A stretch of DNA of 64,000 nt from Betaproteobacteria bacterium (GTDB taxonomy: Bacteria > Pseudomonadota > Gammaproteobacteria > Burkholderiales > JAEUOS01). Where the stretch lies: positions 123,013-187,012 of the forward strand of contig JAQGMJ010000020.1 of assembly GCA_028292405.1 (NCBI GenBank). The letters are read 5' to 3'. Numbering within the stretch: position 1 is the stretch's first letter; every line of letters begins with the position of its first letter. The position numbers and the translations under genes are program-made. The notes beneath the pieces are model-generated. The model saw only the letters and a program-made list of their open reading frames with translations. It was not told where the DNA came from and did no database searches. Below are positions 17,906 to 30,600 of this stretch, piece after piece.

Positions 17906-18964
17906 TCAGAAAGAGGCAGAGGCAGCGACGGGGATGCCGGACACTGCGTTCGTCCCCTCGCCCTCTTCACCCTCTTCCATGCCTTCGCTTTCTTCCACTT
18001 CGGCGCAATCGCCGACAGTCTGCGAACCTTCCAGTTGCGGTTGCAGATCGGCCAGCGCGCCCAGCTCTCCGGCCAGATAGTCGACAAACGCCCGCACCTT
18101 CGGGCTCAAGCCGCGCCGCGACGGATAGACCGCGCTGATCGGCACCGCCAGGCTGAGCAATTCAGGCATCACCTGCACCAGCAAACCTTGGCGCAGATGT
18201 TCGGCAATGAACAAGTCGGGGACGAAGCCGATGCCTTCACCGCCAAGGACAGCCTGCACGATCGGGTCGGGGTCATTACACACCATCACCGGATTGATCG
18301 CCGCGTCTATGCATTGCGGCTTTTTGCGTCCGCCGCAAACCTCTTCCAGCGCCCAGGCATAGCGCCCGCCGCGCTCGTCGCGCGGAATCAGCGCCAGGGT
18401 GCGGTGCTCGGCCAGTTGATCCGGCGTAGTGGGCAGCCCTTTTTCCTTGGCGTAGCCGACGCTGGCCACCATATGGGCGCGCAGGTGCGCCAGGGTGCGG
18501 CTGGCGTGGCTGGAGTCGGCCAGACGGCCGGCGCGCACCGCCAGATCAAAGTTGCCTTCGACCAGGTCTTCCTGGCTGTTCGACAACAGGAGATTGACGC
18601 GCACATCCGGATATTGCTTCAGGAACTCCGGCAACAAGCGCCCGAGAAAGCGCGAACCAATGGAAAAGGACGCCGATACCCGCAAGTTGCCGCGGGGCGC
18701 TTCCGCCAACTGGCCCACGGCTCGCTCGGCCTCGTCGATTTCCGCCAGGATGCGTTCACAGTGCTCGAAATAGGCCTGCCCCGCCTCGGTCAGGGACATT
18801 TTGCGGGTCGTACGCTGCAACAGGCGTACCCCCAGCCGCGCCTCGAGTTCTTCGATCTTGCGGCTTACCGTGGTTTTGGGAATTCGCAGGTGATTGGAGG
18901 CGGCAATAAAACTGCCACGCTCGACAATCGCGACAAAAATCTGGATTTCGTTCAGGTAGCTCAT
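17906..18964 (-). CDS. LysR family transcriptional regulator
   Basis: A 352-residue regulator. The N-terminal winged helix (MSYLNEIQIFVAIVERGSF to TEAGQAYFEH) is followed by a LysR effector domain to about residue 300. It is CrgA/DmlR-like in overall pattern. The last ~45 residues are acidic (EESEGMEEGEEGEG) and not part of the usual fold, an odd extension. The target is unknown. The convergent cyclotransferase gene is unlikely to be regulated by it, and the upstream neighbour on the other strand is 700 bp away. Confidence 0.9.
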   Translation of the reverse strand: MSYLNEIQIFVAIVERGSFIAASNHLRIPKTTVSRKIEELEARLGVRLLQRTTRKMSLTEAGQAYFEHCERILAEIDEAERAVGQLAEAPRGNLRVSASFSIGSRFLGRLLPEFLKQYPDVRVNLLLSNSQEDLVEGNFDLAVRAGRLADSSHASRTLAHLRAHMVASVGYAKEKGLPTTPDQLAEHRTLALIPRDERGGRYAWALEEVCGGRKKPQCIDAAINPVMVCNDPDPIVQAVLGGEGIGFVPDLFIAEHLRQGLLVQVMPELLSLAVPISAVYPSRRGLSPKVRAFVDYLAGELGALADLQPQLEGSQTVGDCAEVEESEGMEEGEEGEGTNAVSGIPVAASASF

Positions 18965-19678
18965 GCGCTCTGTTATCCCGTCAGTAGGATAAATGCTCCT
19001 TGAAACTCCGATTTATCCTCATTGCAACGATGTAAATGGTCGTTTGGTCGGCGCGGTTTAAGAAAATCCACAGTTCGCGGCGCCCAATAAAAAGATCGGA
19101 AGTCTCCTGATTTCAACATTTCAACATTTCAACATTTCAACATTTCAATTTCATCGGACTTCCAAGGAGCCGTTTTTGTTCAAAGAAGAATCATGAAATT
19201 CGATCCATCTTGAACCGCCGGCGCATTTACGCTGCAGATTTCGCGCGCCCGACCCTAGGCGCGGGAGCCTTCGCGGCAGATCCGCACAGGCTCATTGAGG
19301 TACGTAAGGAAGGCCATCGATGGACGCAAGCTGCTACCGTCCCGGTTCCGGCCCAGCGCCGGCTTCCTTTCACGGCCTGTCAGTTACGCCGAAAAAGATT
19401 TGCGATGTTCCCGAGACCGTAGTTTGCCGCACTGACCAAGACCAGGGCAACTCGTTCACGCGTGAAGCTTCCCAGATCCTTACACCGTCGGTACGCACAA
19501 CACCGACAAAGCACAAGTAAACGCTGGCAAACTGGCGTTTTATGTAGGGAAGTGTCTGATTTTGCGTAACTTTTTCGGGAATATGAATTCCGGGACCCAT
19601 GAGGGCAGCCCAAGGTCTGAACTGCATATGCCGGCCATACGGCGGTATATGACTTCTCATCCCGTGAAAGGATCCATC
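18965..19678. other. Long intergenic region without a convincing gene
   Basis: About 710 bp between the LysR gene and the small exported protein gene, with lower GC than its surroundings. It holds an 8-bp tandem repeat near 19111. Around 19285-19400 are pieces (GGACGCAAGC, then GTTACGCCGA) faintly like a c-di-GMP-I riboswitch, but the fold could not be completed. Short open frames here lack ribosome sites and family resemblance. It probably includes the promoter and a long leader of the gene at 19679. Confidence 0.5.
19111..19150. repeat. Octanucleotide tandem repeat
   Basis: Four exact head-to-tail copies of TTTCAACA followed by a partial fifth copy (TTTCAATT). It is non-coding, about 150 bp upstream of the LysR start on the other side and 530 bp before the exported protein gene. 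Copy number may vary by slippage. Confidence 0.85.
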
Positions 19679-20014
19679 ATGAACAAGTCAATCAAGTATG
19701 CGGTTGCCGCCACCGCGTTGTTTGCCGCCGTCGGCGCCTATGCAGCCAGCGATGACGGCACTAGCGATACCGCCCGCCTGAACAAGGACGTGGCAACCTT
19801 GCACATGGAACCGCAGGTAGTGATCGTCGAAACCCCCTATTCGGTGAGCTTCGCGCAGCCCGCCGCCGCAGCCAGTGGGAACGGCGTTGTTGCCTTTGCC
19901 GAACCCGGCGTCGTCACGGAATACAACAGTGTCACCTACTACACCATTCCTTCGACACCGTCGGCCACCACTACCCTGGACAGCAACGGGGCGATGGACA
20001 GCTACGTTCCCTAA
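19679..20014 (+). CDS. Small exported protein of unknown function
   Basis: A 111-residue protein with a clear signal peptide (MNKSIKYAVAATALFAAVGA, cut near AYA-AS) and a mature part without cysteines or recognisable domain. It is rich in Val, Thr, Ser and Tyr near the end (TEYNSVTYYTIPSTPS). A GAAAGGA ribosome site precedes the ATG, and a strong terminator follows 25 bp after the stop, so it is a one-gene transcript. I do not recognise the family. The well-formed expression signals argue that it is real. Confidence 0.75.
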   Translation: MNKSIKYAVAATALFAAVGAYAASDDGTSDTARLNKDVATLHMEPQVVIVETPYSVSFAQPAAAASGNGVVAFAEPGVVTEYNSVTYYTIPSTPSATTTLDSNGAMDSYVP

Positions 20015-20038
20015 GCCTGACGCTGAAAGCTCATGACC

Positions 20039-20072
20039 ATGCCGGGCGCGAAAGCGCCCGGCATTTTTTTGT
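20039..20072 (+). terminator. Intrinsic terminator after the small exported protein gene
   Basis: ATGCCGGGCGC-GAAA-GCGCCCGGCAT followed by TTTTTTT: an 11-bp perfect stem with a GNRA loop and U tract, 25 bp past the stop codon. Confidence 0.92.
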
Positions 20073-20355
20073 AAGGCGTGGGGTTCGCGGTACGGTGGGG
20101 AAGCAAGATCACCCCCCCACTTCCCCGCGATTTTTCGCCGCATGCAGCCCTCCTCACCCATTTCGGCGTGCATATTGCGATTTTTCCGCCTCCTCGACCC
20201 GCCCCAATTTCCCGGATATCCCAATGGCATTATTCGAAGTGTTGTTATCCCCATACACGCCCTGAGCTTTCTCTCCTATTTGCCTGTATTTACAGCCTTT
20301 TAACGGTATACTTTGATGACTTAAACTTGGCCTGAGAGTCATGGGAGATCAGACC

Positions 20356-21690
20356 ATGCTGCGTCGTGTTGCTTCGTTCTTCGGCGTATTTGCCTGCGCC
20401 CTGTTGTTCATGGCCGCCGCGCATGCGCAAGACGCGACGCTTACGCGCGCAAAAACGTTCCTCGACGCCAAAAAGGCGCCGGAAGCTTTTGCCCTGCTCG
20501 ACCCCCTTGAAGACGCGCGCGCCGGCGATCCCGAATTCGACTATCTGCTGGGTCTCGCAGCGATCGACTCCGGACACCTGACGCGCGGCGTGTTCGCCCT
20601 TGAGCGCGTGATCGCCGTCAAGCCCAACTTTCCGGAAGCCCGCGCCGAGATCGCCCGTGCCTACTTCCTGATGGGTGAGAACCGTGCCGCCCGCGAAGAG
20701 TTCGAAGCGGTCAAGGCCTCCAACCCGCCCCCGGCGGTGGTGAGCAATGTCAACCAGTTCCTCGACGCCCTGCAGGCGCGCGAAAGCGTGCGCAATACCA
20801 CCGGCATCAGCGGCTACATTGAAATGGGCCTGGGCTACGACAGCAATGCCAACGCCGCAACCACCGCCGGCAGCTTCGCCATTCCCGCCTTTGGCGGCGC
20901 CGTCCTCACCCTGAACAACAACGGCCAGCAAACCCATGCCTGGTTCGCCAGCGTGGGCGGCGGGGTTTCCGGCCGCTACCGCATCGATTCCGAGTGGGCG
21001 CTGATCGGCTCGGCCACCATCAGCGAGCGCTACAACAACAAATACGATCAATTCGACACCGGTTATCTTGCCGGCGACGCCGGTGTTTCTTGGAAGCGCG
21101 AGCGCAACGAAATCGTCGGCCTGCTGCAAACTCAGGAATCGCGGGTCGACAATAACGTCTTCCGGCGCGCCAACGGCGGCACCGTGCAGTGGCGCTATGG
21201 CCTCACCCCGGACAGCGAAATTTCCGTCTACGGCCAGCACAGCCGCCTAGTTTACCCCGGCCAGCGCGAGCGCGACACCGTCCGCGACGTGATTGGCGGC
21301 GCCTACGCCAAAGCTTTCGCCGGGGCGCTCACCCCCTCCATCTATGTCGGACTCTACGGCGGCCAGGAAGTGGAGACGCATACCGGCTTCGGCAATTTCG
21401 GCAACCGCCTGAACGGCCTGCGGCTCGGGGGGCAACTCTCGATTACCCCGAAGCTGATCGCCTTCATCAGCGGCTCGTATGAAGACCGGGTGTACCGCGC
21501 GCCCGATCCGCTGTTTATCGACACCCGGCACGACAAACAGTCCGACGTGCGCGTCGGCGCCAACTATGTAATCGGCCGCAACCTGACGATCACCCCGTCC
21601 GCCGCCTGGACCGATAGCCGCTCCAACATCATCATCTACGACTACTCGCGCTGGATCACTATGGTGAATCTGCGCTATGACTTCCGTTGA
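20356..21690 (+). CDS. TPR plus C-terminal beta-barrel protein, Slam/DUF560-like (candidate type XI translocator)
   Basis: A 444-residue exported protein. A signal peptide ends near AHAQ. Residues ~30-135 form TPR-like helices (AFALLDPLEDARAGDPEFDYLLGLAAI, HLTRGVFALERVIAVKPNFPEARAEIARAYFLMGE type), and ~150-444 are alternating beta strands with a terminal aromatic-rich strand ending LRYDFR. Order and length match surface lipoprotein assembly modulators (Slam, PF04575), which move TbpB-barrel proteins across the outer membrane. The ATG at 20356 has GGGAG upstream; an ATG 15 bp earlier is also possible. A FecR/TbpB-like protein gene follows by 104 bp and may encode its cargo. Confidence 0.7.
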   Translation: MLRRVASFFGVFACALLFMAAAHAQDATLTRAKTFLDAKKAPEAFALLDPLEDARAGDPEFDYLLGLAAIDSGHLTRGVFALERVIAVKPNFPEARAEIARAYFLMGENRAAREEFEAVKASNPPPAVVSNVNQFLDALQARESVRNTTGISGYIEMGLGYDSNANAATTAGSFAIPAFGGAVLTLNNNGQQTHAWFASVGGGVSGRYRIDSEWALIGSATISERYNNKYDQFDTGYLAGDAGVSWKRERNEIVGLLQTQESRVDNNVFRRANGGTVQWRYGLTPDSEISVYGQHSRLVYPGQRERDTVRDVIGGAYAKAFAGALTPSIYVGLYGGQEVETHTGFGNFGNRLNGLRLGGQLSITPKLIAFISGSYEDRVYRAPDPLFIDTRHDKQSDVRVGANYVIGRNLTITPSAAWTDSRSNIIIYDYSRWITMVNLRYDFR

Positions 21691-24600
21691 GAGGTGATTC
21701 GCGCCCGCCCGTGACTTATTTCCTTGGACGGCGGCGCAACTGGCACTAAACTAGGTTTTTACGCTCGCCGTAAGGTGAGCATCAGGAGGCAGCCGTGCCC
21801 AGGATTCACTTCAGATTTACCATGATTGCCGGCGCCATCTCGGCGCTGTTCGCGCCGTTGCTGCACGCAGCCAGCGCCGGCAAGATCGACTTCGCCACGC
21901 CGGGCGTCAACGCCATCAGTCCCAACGGCCAGTCGCGCCCGGTCGCCAAAGGCTCCGAACTGCAGACCGGCGAGACCATCGACACCGGCGCCGGCCGCGC
22001 CCAGTTGCGCTTCAGCGACGGCGGCATGGTCTCGCTGCAGCCGCAGACCCAGTTCCGCCTGGAAACCTATGGCTACGACAAGGACGACTCGAACAAGAAT
22101 TCCGTTGTCATGAACCTGCTCAAGGGCGGATTGCGCACCATCACCGGCCTGATCGGTAAGACCAACCGCCAGGGCTACAAGCTGCAGACTGCCACCGCCA
22201 CGGTCGGCATTCGCGGCACCGAATTTTCGATCACCACCTTGCCGGACGGCTCGGTCCTGTTTAATTGCGCCGACGGCGCCATCGACGTGACCAACCGCTC
22301 GGGCTCGACCACCATCAACGGCGGCCAGAGCGCGATCGTCAACACCCAGACCTCGACGCCGACCAAGACGGAAGACAAGCCTTTCCTGCCGCCGCTGGTA
22401 TCGCTGGCGCAAACCCAGATCCCGTTGCCCCCAAACCCGGTTCAGGATTCGCAGGCGGCGCAGGCAGCCTCCGCGCTGGTCGGGACGTTTTCGGGGCAGT
22501 TCGCCACCGCGTCCTGGAGCAGCCCGGATTCCAACTCACCCATGACACCCGGGTACGGCAGCAATCCGGCGTTCACGCTCGCCCCTTCCGGTCATTTGGC
22601 CGCCTATAGCTATGGGAGTCATGCCATTTCGCTGGGTGCCGGCCAGGCACAGTCCTTCGGCAACGACGGCATAATGGCCTGGGGCCGCTGGGTCGGTACG
22701 GTCAATGACAATAGGGTCGAAGGTGGCACCTATACCTATGACGCCCAGAATCCGCTGCACTACGTCGTCGGTCAGCCGGTCACCAATATGCCGACCTCCG
22801 GCACCGCGACCTATTCGCAATATGGCGGCACCGGCACCTCATGTACCGGGGCCTGCGGCACCATCACGGTCGGCTCCTCGCTTTCGGTCAATTTCGGCAC
22901 GATGACCGGGAGCTTCAACATGTCGGTCGCCAATAGTGCCGGCAACGTCAACCTGAGCGGCAGCAGCGGCCTGAGTTTCTCCAATAACAATACCAACTTC
23001 AACGGCTTCGCCCAGATGACAGGCACCGGCACCATCAACAGCGGCTACGGTAGCCTTGCCGGCTTTTTTGCCGGTCCCGGAGCCTCGCACGCCGGCGCCG
23101 CTTTCAACATCAACTACACGCAGGGCACCGGATACGGCGGCACTGCCACCTCGATCGCCGGCGCCGCGGTCTATAAGAAATAGGCGCTTGCGCGCCTGCC
23201 GGCCGTCATACCGGCCGGTCCTCGAAGGACTGAAAAACCCGTGAGGTCTGGCAGCGCCATTCCGCTTTCGGCAGTGACCGGGCAGGTCTGGCCCGCGGTG
23301 CCGCAAGCCGCCGGGCAGACCATGCTGGCAGCGCAATTCCAGCTTGAGCGTTCGCAATGGTGGCCGGCCGAAACCCTGGCCCGGCGCCAACTCGAACAAC
23401 TCCGCTCCCTCACGGCCTTTGCACTCAAGCAGGTGCCGCACTACCGCGAGTTGATCGCCCAGCACCTACCGGAGGTGGCGCGCGACCCAAACTCGCTCAC
23501 ATGGGAGAGCTTCGCTCAATGGCCGATCCTGAACAAGGCCGACCTGCGTGACCGCGGCACGGCCATGCTGGCCGCGGCACTGCCGCAGGACCACGGCGGC
23601 ATGTCATGGAATTTCACCAGCGGCTCGACCGGCGTGCCGGTGCGTTGCGCCCTCACCATGGTGGCGCATTTTTTCCGCTCCGCCCTGGCCCTGCGCAGCT
23701 ATATCTGGCACGACCTCGACTTCAGCCTGAAATACGCCGACATCCGGCCCGGCATCGGCGCCGGCCGCGCGCCCGGCTGGGGCGCATCGACCAATGCAGC
23801 ATTCGCCACCGGCCCCTCGGCAAGCCTGCCGACCACCACCGACCTCAACGCCCAGCTCGACTGGCTGCTGGCGGAGGCGCCCGGCTACCTGCATTCGACG
23901 CCCTCAAACCTGCGCGCGCTGGTATTGCGCTCGCGCGAGACCGGCCGCATCCCGCGGGGCCTGGACGCGGTCGTTTCGTATGCCGAAAGCCTGCCGGTGG
24001 ATTTGCGCCAGCTGCTGCGCGAGGTCTGGAACACGCGCCTGATCGACATCTATTCGTGCACGGAGACCGGAACGATCGCCTTGCAGTGTCCGCGTCACGA
24101 TCATTACCACGTGCAGTCCGAACTGGTGATCGCAGAAGTGCTGCGCGACGACGGCAGCTCCTGCGCGACCGGAGAAGTCGGTAGGCTGGTGCTGACCGAC
24201 CTGTGCAACTTCGGCATGCCGCTGATCCGCTACGAGATCGGCGACTACGCCGAGGCCGGGGCGACCTGCGATTGCGGCCGCCAGCTGCCGGTGCTCAAGC
24301 GCATCATGGGCCGCCGGCGCAACATGGCAGTGGACCCGGACGGGCGCGTGTTCTGGCCGGCCTTCCCCTCCGACGCCTGGTATCAAATCGCCCCGGTGCG
24401 TCAGGCGCAACTGGTGCAGCACACCCCTGCCTCGATCGAAGTGCGCTATGTGATGGAGCGTGACCTGAGCGAGGCCGAGCAGGCGCAAATCGCGGCGATC
24501 CAGGGCAGCGAAATGCGTTACCCCTTCGAGTTCCGCTTCAGCCGCGTGAGCGCGATCGCGCGCAGCCCCGGCGAGAAGTTCGAGGAATTCATCAGCCTGT

Positions 24601-27600
24601 GCCTGCCTGAGGCGCCCTAGCCGATCTTGCCGGTCAGCGCCGGCCTGGCTTCCAGGTAGGCGGCGGCCAGCGCCTCGCGCATGATCTTGCCGGACTCGTT
24701 GCGCGGAATCTGCGCCACCGCGACAAACAGCGGTGGCACCCGGGTCGAATCGATGCGCGCGGCGCAGAATTTTTTCAGCTCCGCATCCGACAAGCCGGGC
24801 GCGAGCGGCCGGTCCAGCGGGCTGCGCGGCACCACGAAGGCGGCGGGCAACTCCCCCGCCTGCGGGTCGGGCAGGCCGACCAGGGCGGCATCGAGTATGT
24901 CCGGATGCTGTTTGAGCACCGCCTCGATGTCCTCCGGCCAGATTTTCAGGCCGCCGTAGTTGATCACTTCCTGCGAGCGCCCGCGCAAATGGATTCGGCC
25001 CTGCGCATCGACGCTGCCGACATCGCCGGGGTAGATCCAGCCGCCGCGAAAGCGCTCCTGCGTTGCCGGCTGATTGCCGGCGTAGCCGGTGCACATCCAG
25101 GACGCGCGAAAGCCAAGTTCACCCACTTCGCCTACCGGAAGGCGCCGGCTTTGCGCGTCGTCCACGCGCGCTTCCATGCCCGCGACAAGGCGCCCCACGC
25201 AGCCGGGCTGCGGCCGTGCCTCCTCCGGCCCAAGCACGGTAACGGAGCCCAGTTCATTGCAACCGTAGCTGACGAAAAAATTCGGCGAGAGCAGGGTGCG
25301 GACCAAGCCGATTTCTTCCGCCGAGACAAAGGCGCCGGTAACCTGGATCGAGCGCAGGGCCGGCCAGGGCCGCGCCGGCGCGGGGCTCTGCAACAAGCGA
25401 CGCAACTGCCATGGCGAGAGGTAGATGCGCGTCACGCCGTATTGCGCGAGGGACGCGCCCAATACGGCTCGCGTGTCGTCGAAAGGCATGGAGACAAACG
25501 CGGCGCCGACCGCGTGGGCGCGCAACATGTAGCGCATGCCGATGCCCGAGGGCCAGGGAACGGCGCCCAACTGCCGGTCGCTGCTATCGGTGCCGACGGC
25601 GCACGCCGCCGCCAGGACGTTACCGTGGAGTTGCGCATGCGTCGGCAGCAACGCCTTGGGCGTGCCGGTGGTGCCGGAGGTGAAGAGATAGACGAGCGCG
25701 GCTTCCGGCCGGTCGCCGCGCGGCGCCGGCAAGCTGGCGTACCGCGGGTCGGCCGCGTCGTAGCCGCGCGGATCGAGCACGCGCGCGCCCGCCACTTGCG
25801 GCGGCGCGCCGCTGGCGATCAGCCAGCGCGCGCCATAGCGCCCGATCAGCGCGAGTCGGCTATCCAGGGGTACTTCCGGGTATAGCGGCAGGATCACGGC
25901 GCCTGCATGCGCGACCGCGTAGAACATCTCCAGCGCATGACGCGCATTTTCCGGCGCGGTGTCGAGCGGCAGCGCCACCGTGTCGCCGGCCCGCACCCCT
26001 TGGCTGCCAAGCCAGGCGGCAAGCCGGCGCACCGCATTGAACAGCACGCCGTAACCGACGGCGCCCCTGGCGTCGATGTAAGCGGGGCGGTCCGGCTGGA
26101 TCGCGGCGTAGTGCGCCAGGCTATCGACGATGGAAGCCACCGGCGGGCCGGTCGGTGCAGCAGCAGCCACGGGAGCGGCCGGGTCGGTCATCGGCCGACG
26201 CTCCTGTGTTGCGGCCGCTTGGGCTGCTTGCATGTCCGGAGATTTCCTTGTAATTGCGCGTGTATTGTAGCCCGCGTGAATCAACCGGCCAGCTCCAGGC
26301 AGCGGTCCGCGATCGCCCGGATGATCTGCGCCTGGCTATTGGCGCTGTGCCGGGAGCGGAAATCCTGCGCCGCGCGCGCGAAGCCCGGCTCCAGAAAAAG
26401 CCGGCTCAAGAGCCCGCCGTAGCGGGTCTCCTGTCCAACCATGGCGCTCAGGCCGGCACCGAGGTTTTCGACATTGCGCGCGGTGATAGCCTGCTCGGCC
26501 AGGTCGGGAGCGATCAGCAGCGGCTTGCCCGCCAGCAACGCGGCGCAGACGGTGCCGTGGCCGCCGCCGCATACCACCAGGTCGCAACCGGCGGTGACGG
26601 CATCGATGTCCAGGGGCCGATCCGAGAAGCGCAGACCCTCGGCCTGCGCTGCGGCGCGCTGCTCGGGCGTAAGGCCCGGGCAGTGCACCAGGGTCGCGCA
26701 ATGCTTGCGGCGCAAGGCACGCAACAGCGGCATGGTTTGCGCCTGTTGCGCCTTCAGGTAGGCGAAGACGCGCGGACCACGCGCCACCGGCCATTCGGGC
26801 GCCACCCCGCCTTCGGTGCCGAGCACCACGCCCCAACGCGGCGTGGCACGCGACGGGTAGTGGTCCAGCCCGGCATAGGTGGTGATGAAGTCCTCGCCGG
26901 CCGCATGCATCTGCGACAGCGTGTCCAGCGGCTTGGCGCCGACCGCAGCCAGGGCGCCGTTGATGCTGGCCAGCACAACACCGGCAGCTTCGGCGCGGCG
27001 CTCGGGTCCGGGCGGTATCCATGAAACCATCGGCGCCTCCGGCTCTTGCATCGGTGGGCAGCAAAAGCCGGTACCGATGCGCGCATTGCGCAGGTTCAGG
27101 CTGCGCGCGGCCAGCAACGCCGTCGGCGCATGGTCGGTGACTACGAGGTCCGGCTTGGCATTTTCGATCAGGGCACGCCAGTCGCGCAGCAGGGGAGTGA
27201 GCATGTCGGCGCTGAAATAGCCGTAACGCATGATCATTTCGCTGTAGGCGAGTTGCGGCTCGGGCAGCCCGGAAAGTTCGCCGGGGAAGCGCGGCGCCTG
27301 CAGCACCGCCGCGGAGGTCTCCTTGCGCAGGGTGGCGGCGGCGCCGGTATCGGACAGCGCCCAGATAACTTCGCAGTCGCGCTCTTGCAGCGCCCGCGCC
27401 AGAGGCAGGAAGCGGCTGACATGCCCCAGGCCTCCGCCCAATTCCCAGGCGTAAAGAATCCGCTTCAAGAGAGATGGGCGGGCTGAATCAGACAAGCAAG
27501 ACACGAATCGCCTCGTCACGCGCGCCGGAAAAACCGGATCATAACCCGGCAAATGCACATTCCCGGCGGTAGCCGAAAGTGCGGGGAAGTATGTTGAGCA

Positions 27601-30600
27601 TCCGACCCCAGTATCGCCGGCTGTAGCCGTTTCAGATTTCCAGCGCCGCTTGGCCAGTGGCCGGATGTGCGGCAACCAGCTCATCGCGCATGATCTTGCC
27701 TGCCTGATTTCGCGGAATGCGCGCGACCAGCACAATCAGCGCCGGCACCCGCGGTAAGTCCAGCCGGTCCGCGCAAAACTGCATCAATTGCCGTTCGCTC
27801 ACCTTCAGGACCACTGCCGGCCTCAAGACGACGAAGGCCACCGCCACCTGGCCGGCCAGCCGGTTCGGCAAACCGGCCACCGCGACATCGGCCGCCAGCG
27901 GATGCTGCTTGAGCACCGCCTCGATTTCATCCGGCCAGATTTTCTGGCCGGCGCAATTTATGATGCCGAGAATGCGTCCATTCAGGTTGGATACGGCTGT
28001 CCGCATCAATGCTGCCGGCATCGCCAGGATAAAACCAGCCACCGCGAAATTGCCGCGCTGTCAATTCCGGATTGTCCACCTACCCCGTGGACATCCAGGC
28101 ACAGCGAAATCCAAGTTCTCCGACCTGCCCGGTGGGCAGCGCCCGGCCCTGCGCATCGTCTACCCGCGCCTCCACGCCGGGCACCAAAGTGCCGACGCAT
28201 CCCTCCGTCGGTGCCGCGCCGGGGCGCAATTGCGACACATAGCTGAGTTGGCTTGAGCCACACTCGACGTACAGATTGAGACTCAATTCGGCGCGAACCG
28301 CGATGACTTCCGCCGCCGAGATCATCGCGCCGGTCATGTTGATGGAACGCAAGGGCGGCCACGGTTGCGGCGGCGGCGGGCTTTGCAGCAACCTGCGCAA
28401 ATGCCAGGGCGTGGCGTGCATGCGGGTGATGCCAAAGCGGGCCAGTGTTTCGCCCGTCAAGGCGCGCGTTTCATCGATCGGTGCGTTGACGAAGGCAGCA
28501 CCGGCGAAGTGAGCGCGAAAAATGGTGCGCAGGCCGACCCACGAAGGCCAGGAAACCATGCGCAGGACGCGATCATTGGCATCAAGGCCAAACAGCGCGG
28601 CAACCGCGCGCGACTTTTCGGCCATCTCGAAGTGGGAGGCAAGTAGCACTTTCGAGGGACCGGTCGTGCCGGAGGTGAAGACGTAGACGAAGCCGGCTCC
28701 CGGATGGTCGCCGCGCGGCGGATCATCCTGGTCCAGGCTCGCATCCCGCGGATGGAATCGCAGCGGATCAAGCGTGCGCGCCCGCCACTTGCGGTGGCGC
28801 TCCCGCCGCCAGCAGCCAGTCCGCCTGAAATCGCCCAAGAAAATCGACGCGTGCCGCTGTCGGCAGCTCGGGAAACAAGGGCAGGATCACGGCGCCCAGC
28901 CACCTGTCCCGTACACAATTCCCAGCGCATGCCGCGCCCCGGCGGCGCTGGGATCCAGCGCCAGGGCGACCGTATCGCCGGAGCGCACGCCCCCCGCGCC
29001 AGCCACGCCGCGGCACGCCGCACGCTGCGCTGGAGATCACCAAAGCTGATGCCGCCGAACGAGTCGAGATAGGCAATGCTTTCCGGCGCGCTGGCAGCGT
29101 GGTGGATCAGCGCATCGACGCTGCTGCGAATCGCCGTCCCGGACGGCGACCCGCCCGCATTCATTGCGCCACCGCGGCGGTCAAGAGAGCAGCCAGCCGG
29201 CCGCCCGGCTCGGGACATGATGAAGGATGCGCATCAATGGAAAAATTGCAGCAAGTTGGGGCGGCCCGGCGTGGCGGGAAAGCGTATCATAACCTGACAA
29301 ATTCGCGCTGCCGCCGGCCCGGGGAGATGCGCCAATCCATTGCGATCCGAGACAAAGTCAATCCATGTCGGGACGGTGCCGGCCTTACCCGCCCCTTTCC
29401 CTGCGCCATCATGAGCCCAGCTGCCGACCGCATCCTCACCTCCCACATGGGCTCGCTGCCGCGCTCGCAGCCACGCTCGATGCGCTGATCGCGATGGAGT
29501 GCGAGCGGGATGCGCCGGCGACGCCGTTCGACACCGTCATACGCACCGCGGTGACCGGGGCGGCGGCATCGCTACCAATGAAAGGCTGGTACTGATGAGC
29601 AACTCAGCGGAAAAAAAACGCGCGGTCGGGGTCATCGGCCTGGGCACCATGGGCATGGGCGCGGCGCAGTCGCTGCTGCGCGCCGGCTTTGCGGTGCACG
29701 GCTGCGACCTGCGCCCCGCCATTTTGCAGGCCCTGGTCGATGCCGGCGGCGTCGCCTGCGCCAGCCCGCGCGAGATGGGCGAAAAGTGCGACGTGGCGAT
29801 CACCCTGGTGGTCAACGCCGAGCAGACCGACACGGTGCTGTTCGGCGCCGACGGGGCGATCCAGGCGATGAAGCCGGGCTCGGTGGTGATCGCCAGCGCC
29901 ACCGCCGCGCCGGAGTATGCGCAAACCCTGGCCGGGCGCCTCGCCGAAAAAGGCATCCTCCTGCTCGACGCCCCGGTCTCCGGCGGCGGCGCCAAAGCGG
30001 CCGCCGGGCAGATGACCATGATGACGGCCGGCCCACCCGAGGTCTATGCAAAGATCGAGGACGTGCTCACCGGCATGGCCGGCAAGGTGTATCGCCTGGG
30101 CACGGCGCACGGCCTGGGCTCGAAAGTGAAAATTGTCAACCAGCTGCTGGCCGGGGTGCACATCGCCGCCGCGGCCGAGGCGATGGCGCTGGGCATGCGC
30201 GAGGGCGTGGACCCGGAGGCGCTGTTCGAGGTGATCACCCACAGCGCCGGCAATTCGTGGATGTTCGAAAACCGCGTGCCGCACATCCTCAAGGGCGACT
30301 ACACGCCGCTCTCGGCGGTGGACATTTTCGTCAAGGACCTGGGGCTGGTGCTCGATACCGCGCGCAAGAGCAAGTTCCCCCTGCCGCTGTCGGCCGCAGC
30401 GCACCAGATGTACATGATGGCCTCCACCGCCGGCCACGGCCGCGAGGACGACGCGGCCGTGATCAAGATTTTCCCCGGTATCGATTTGCCTGGAAACAAA
30501 AAAACCGAACGATGACAGGAACAACATGCTGCTAGGCTGTATTGCGGACGATTTCACCGGCGCCACCGATCTGGCCAACATGCTGGTGCGCGGCGGCATG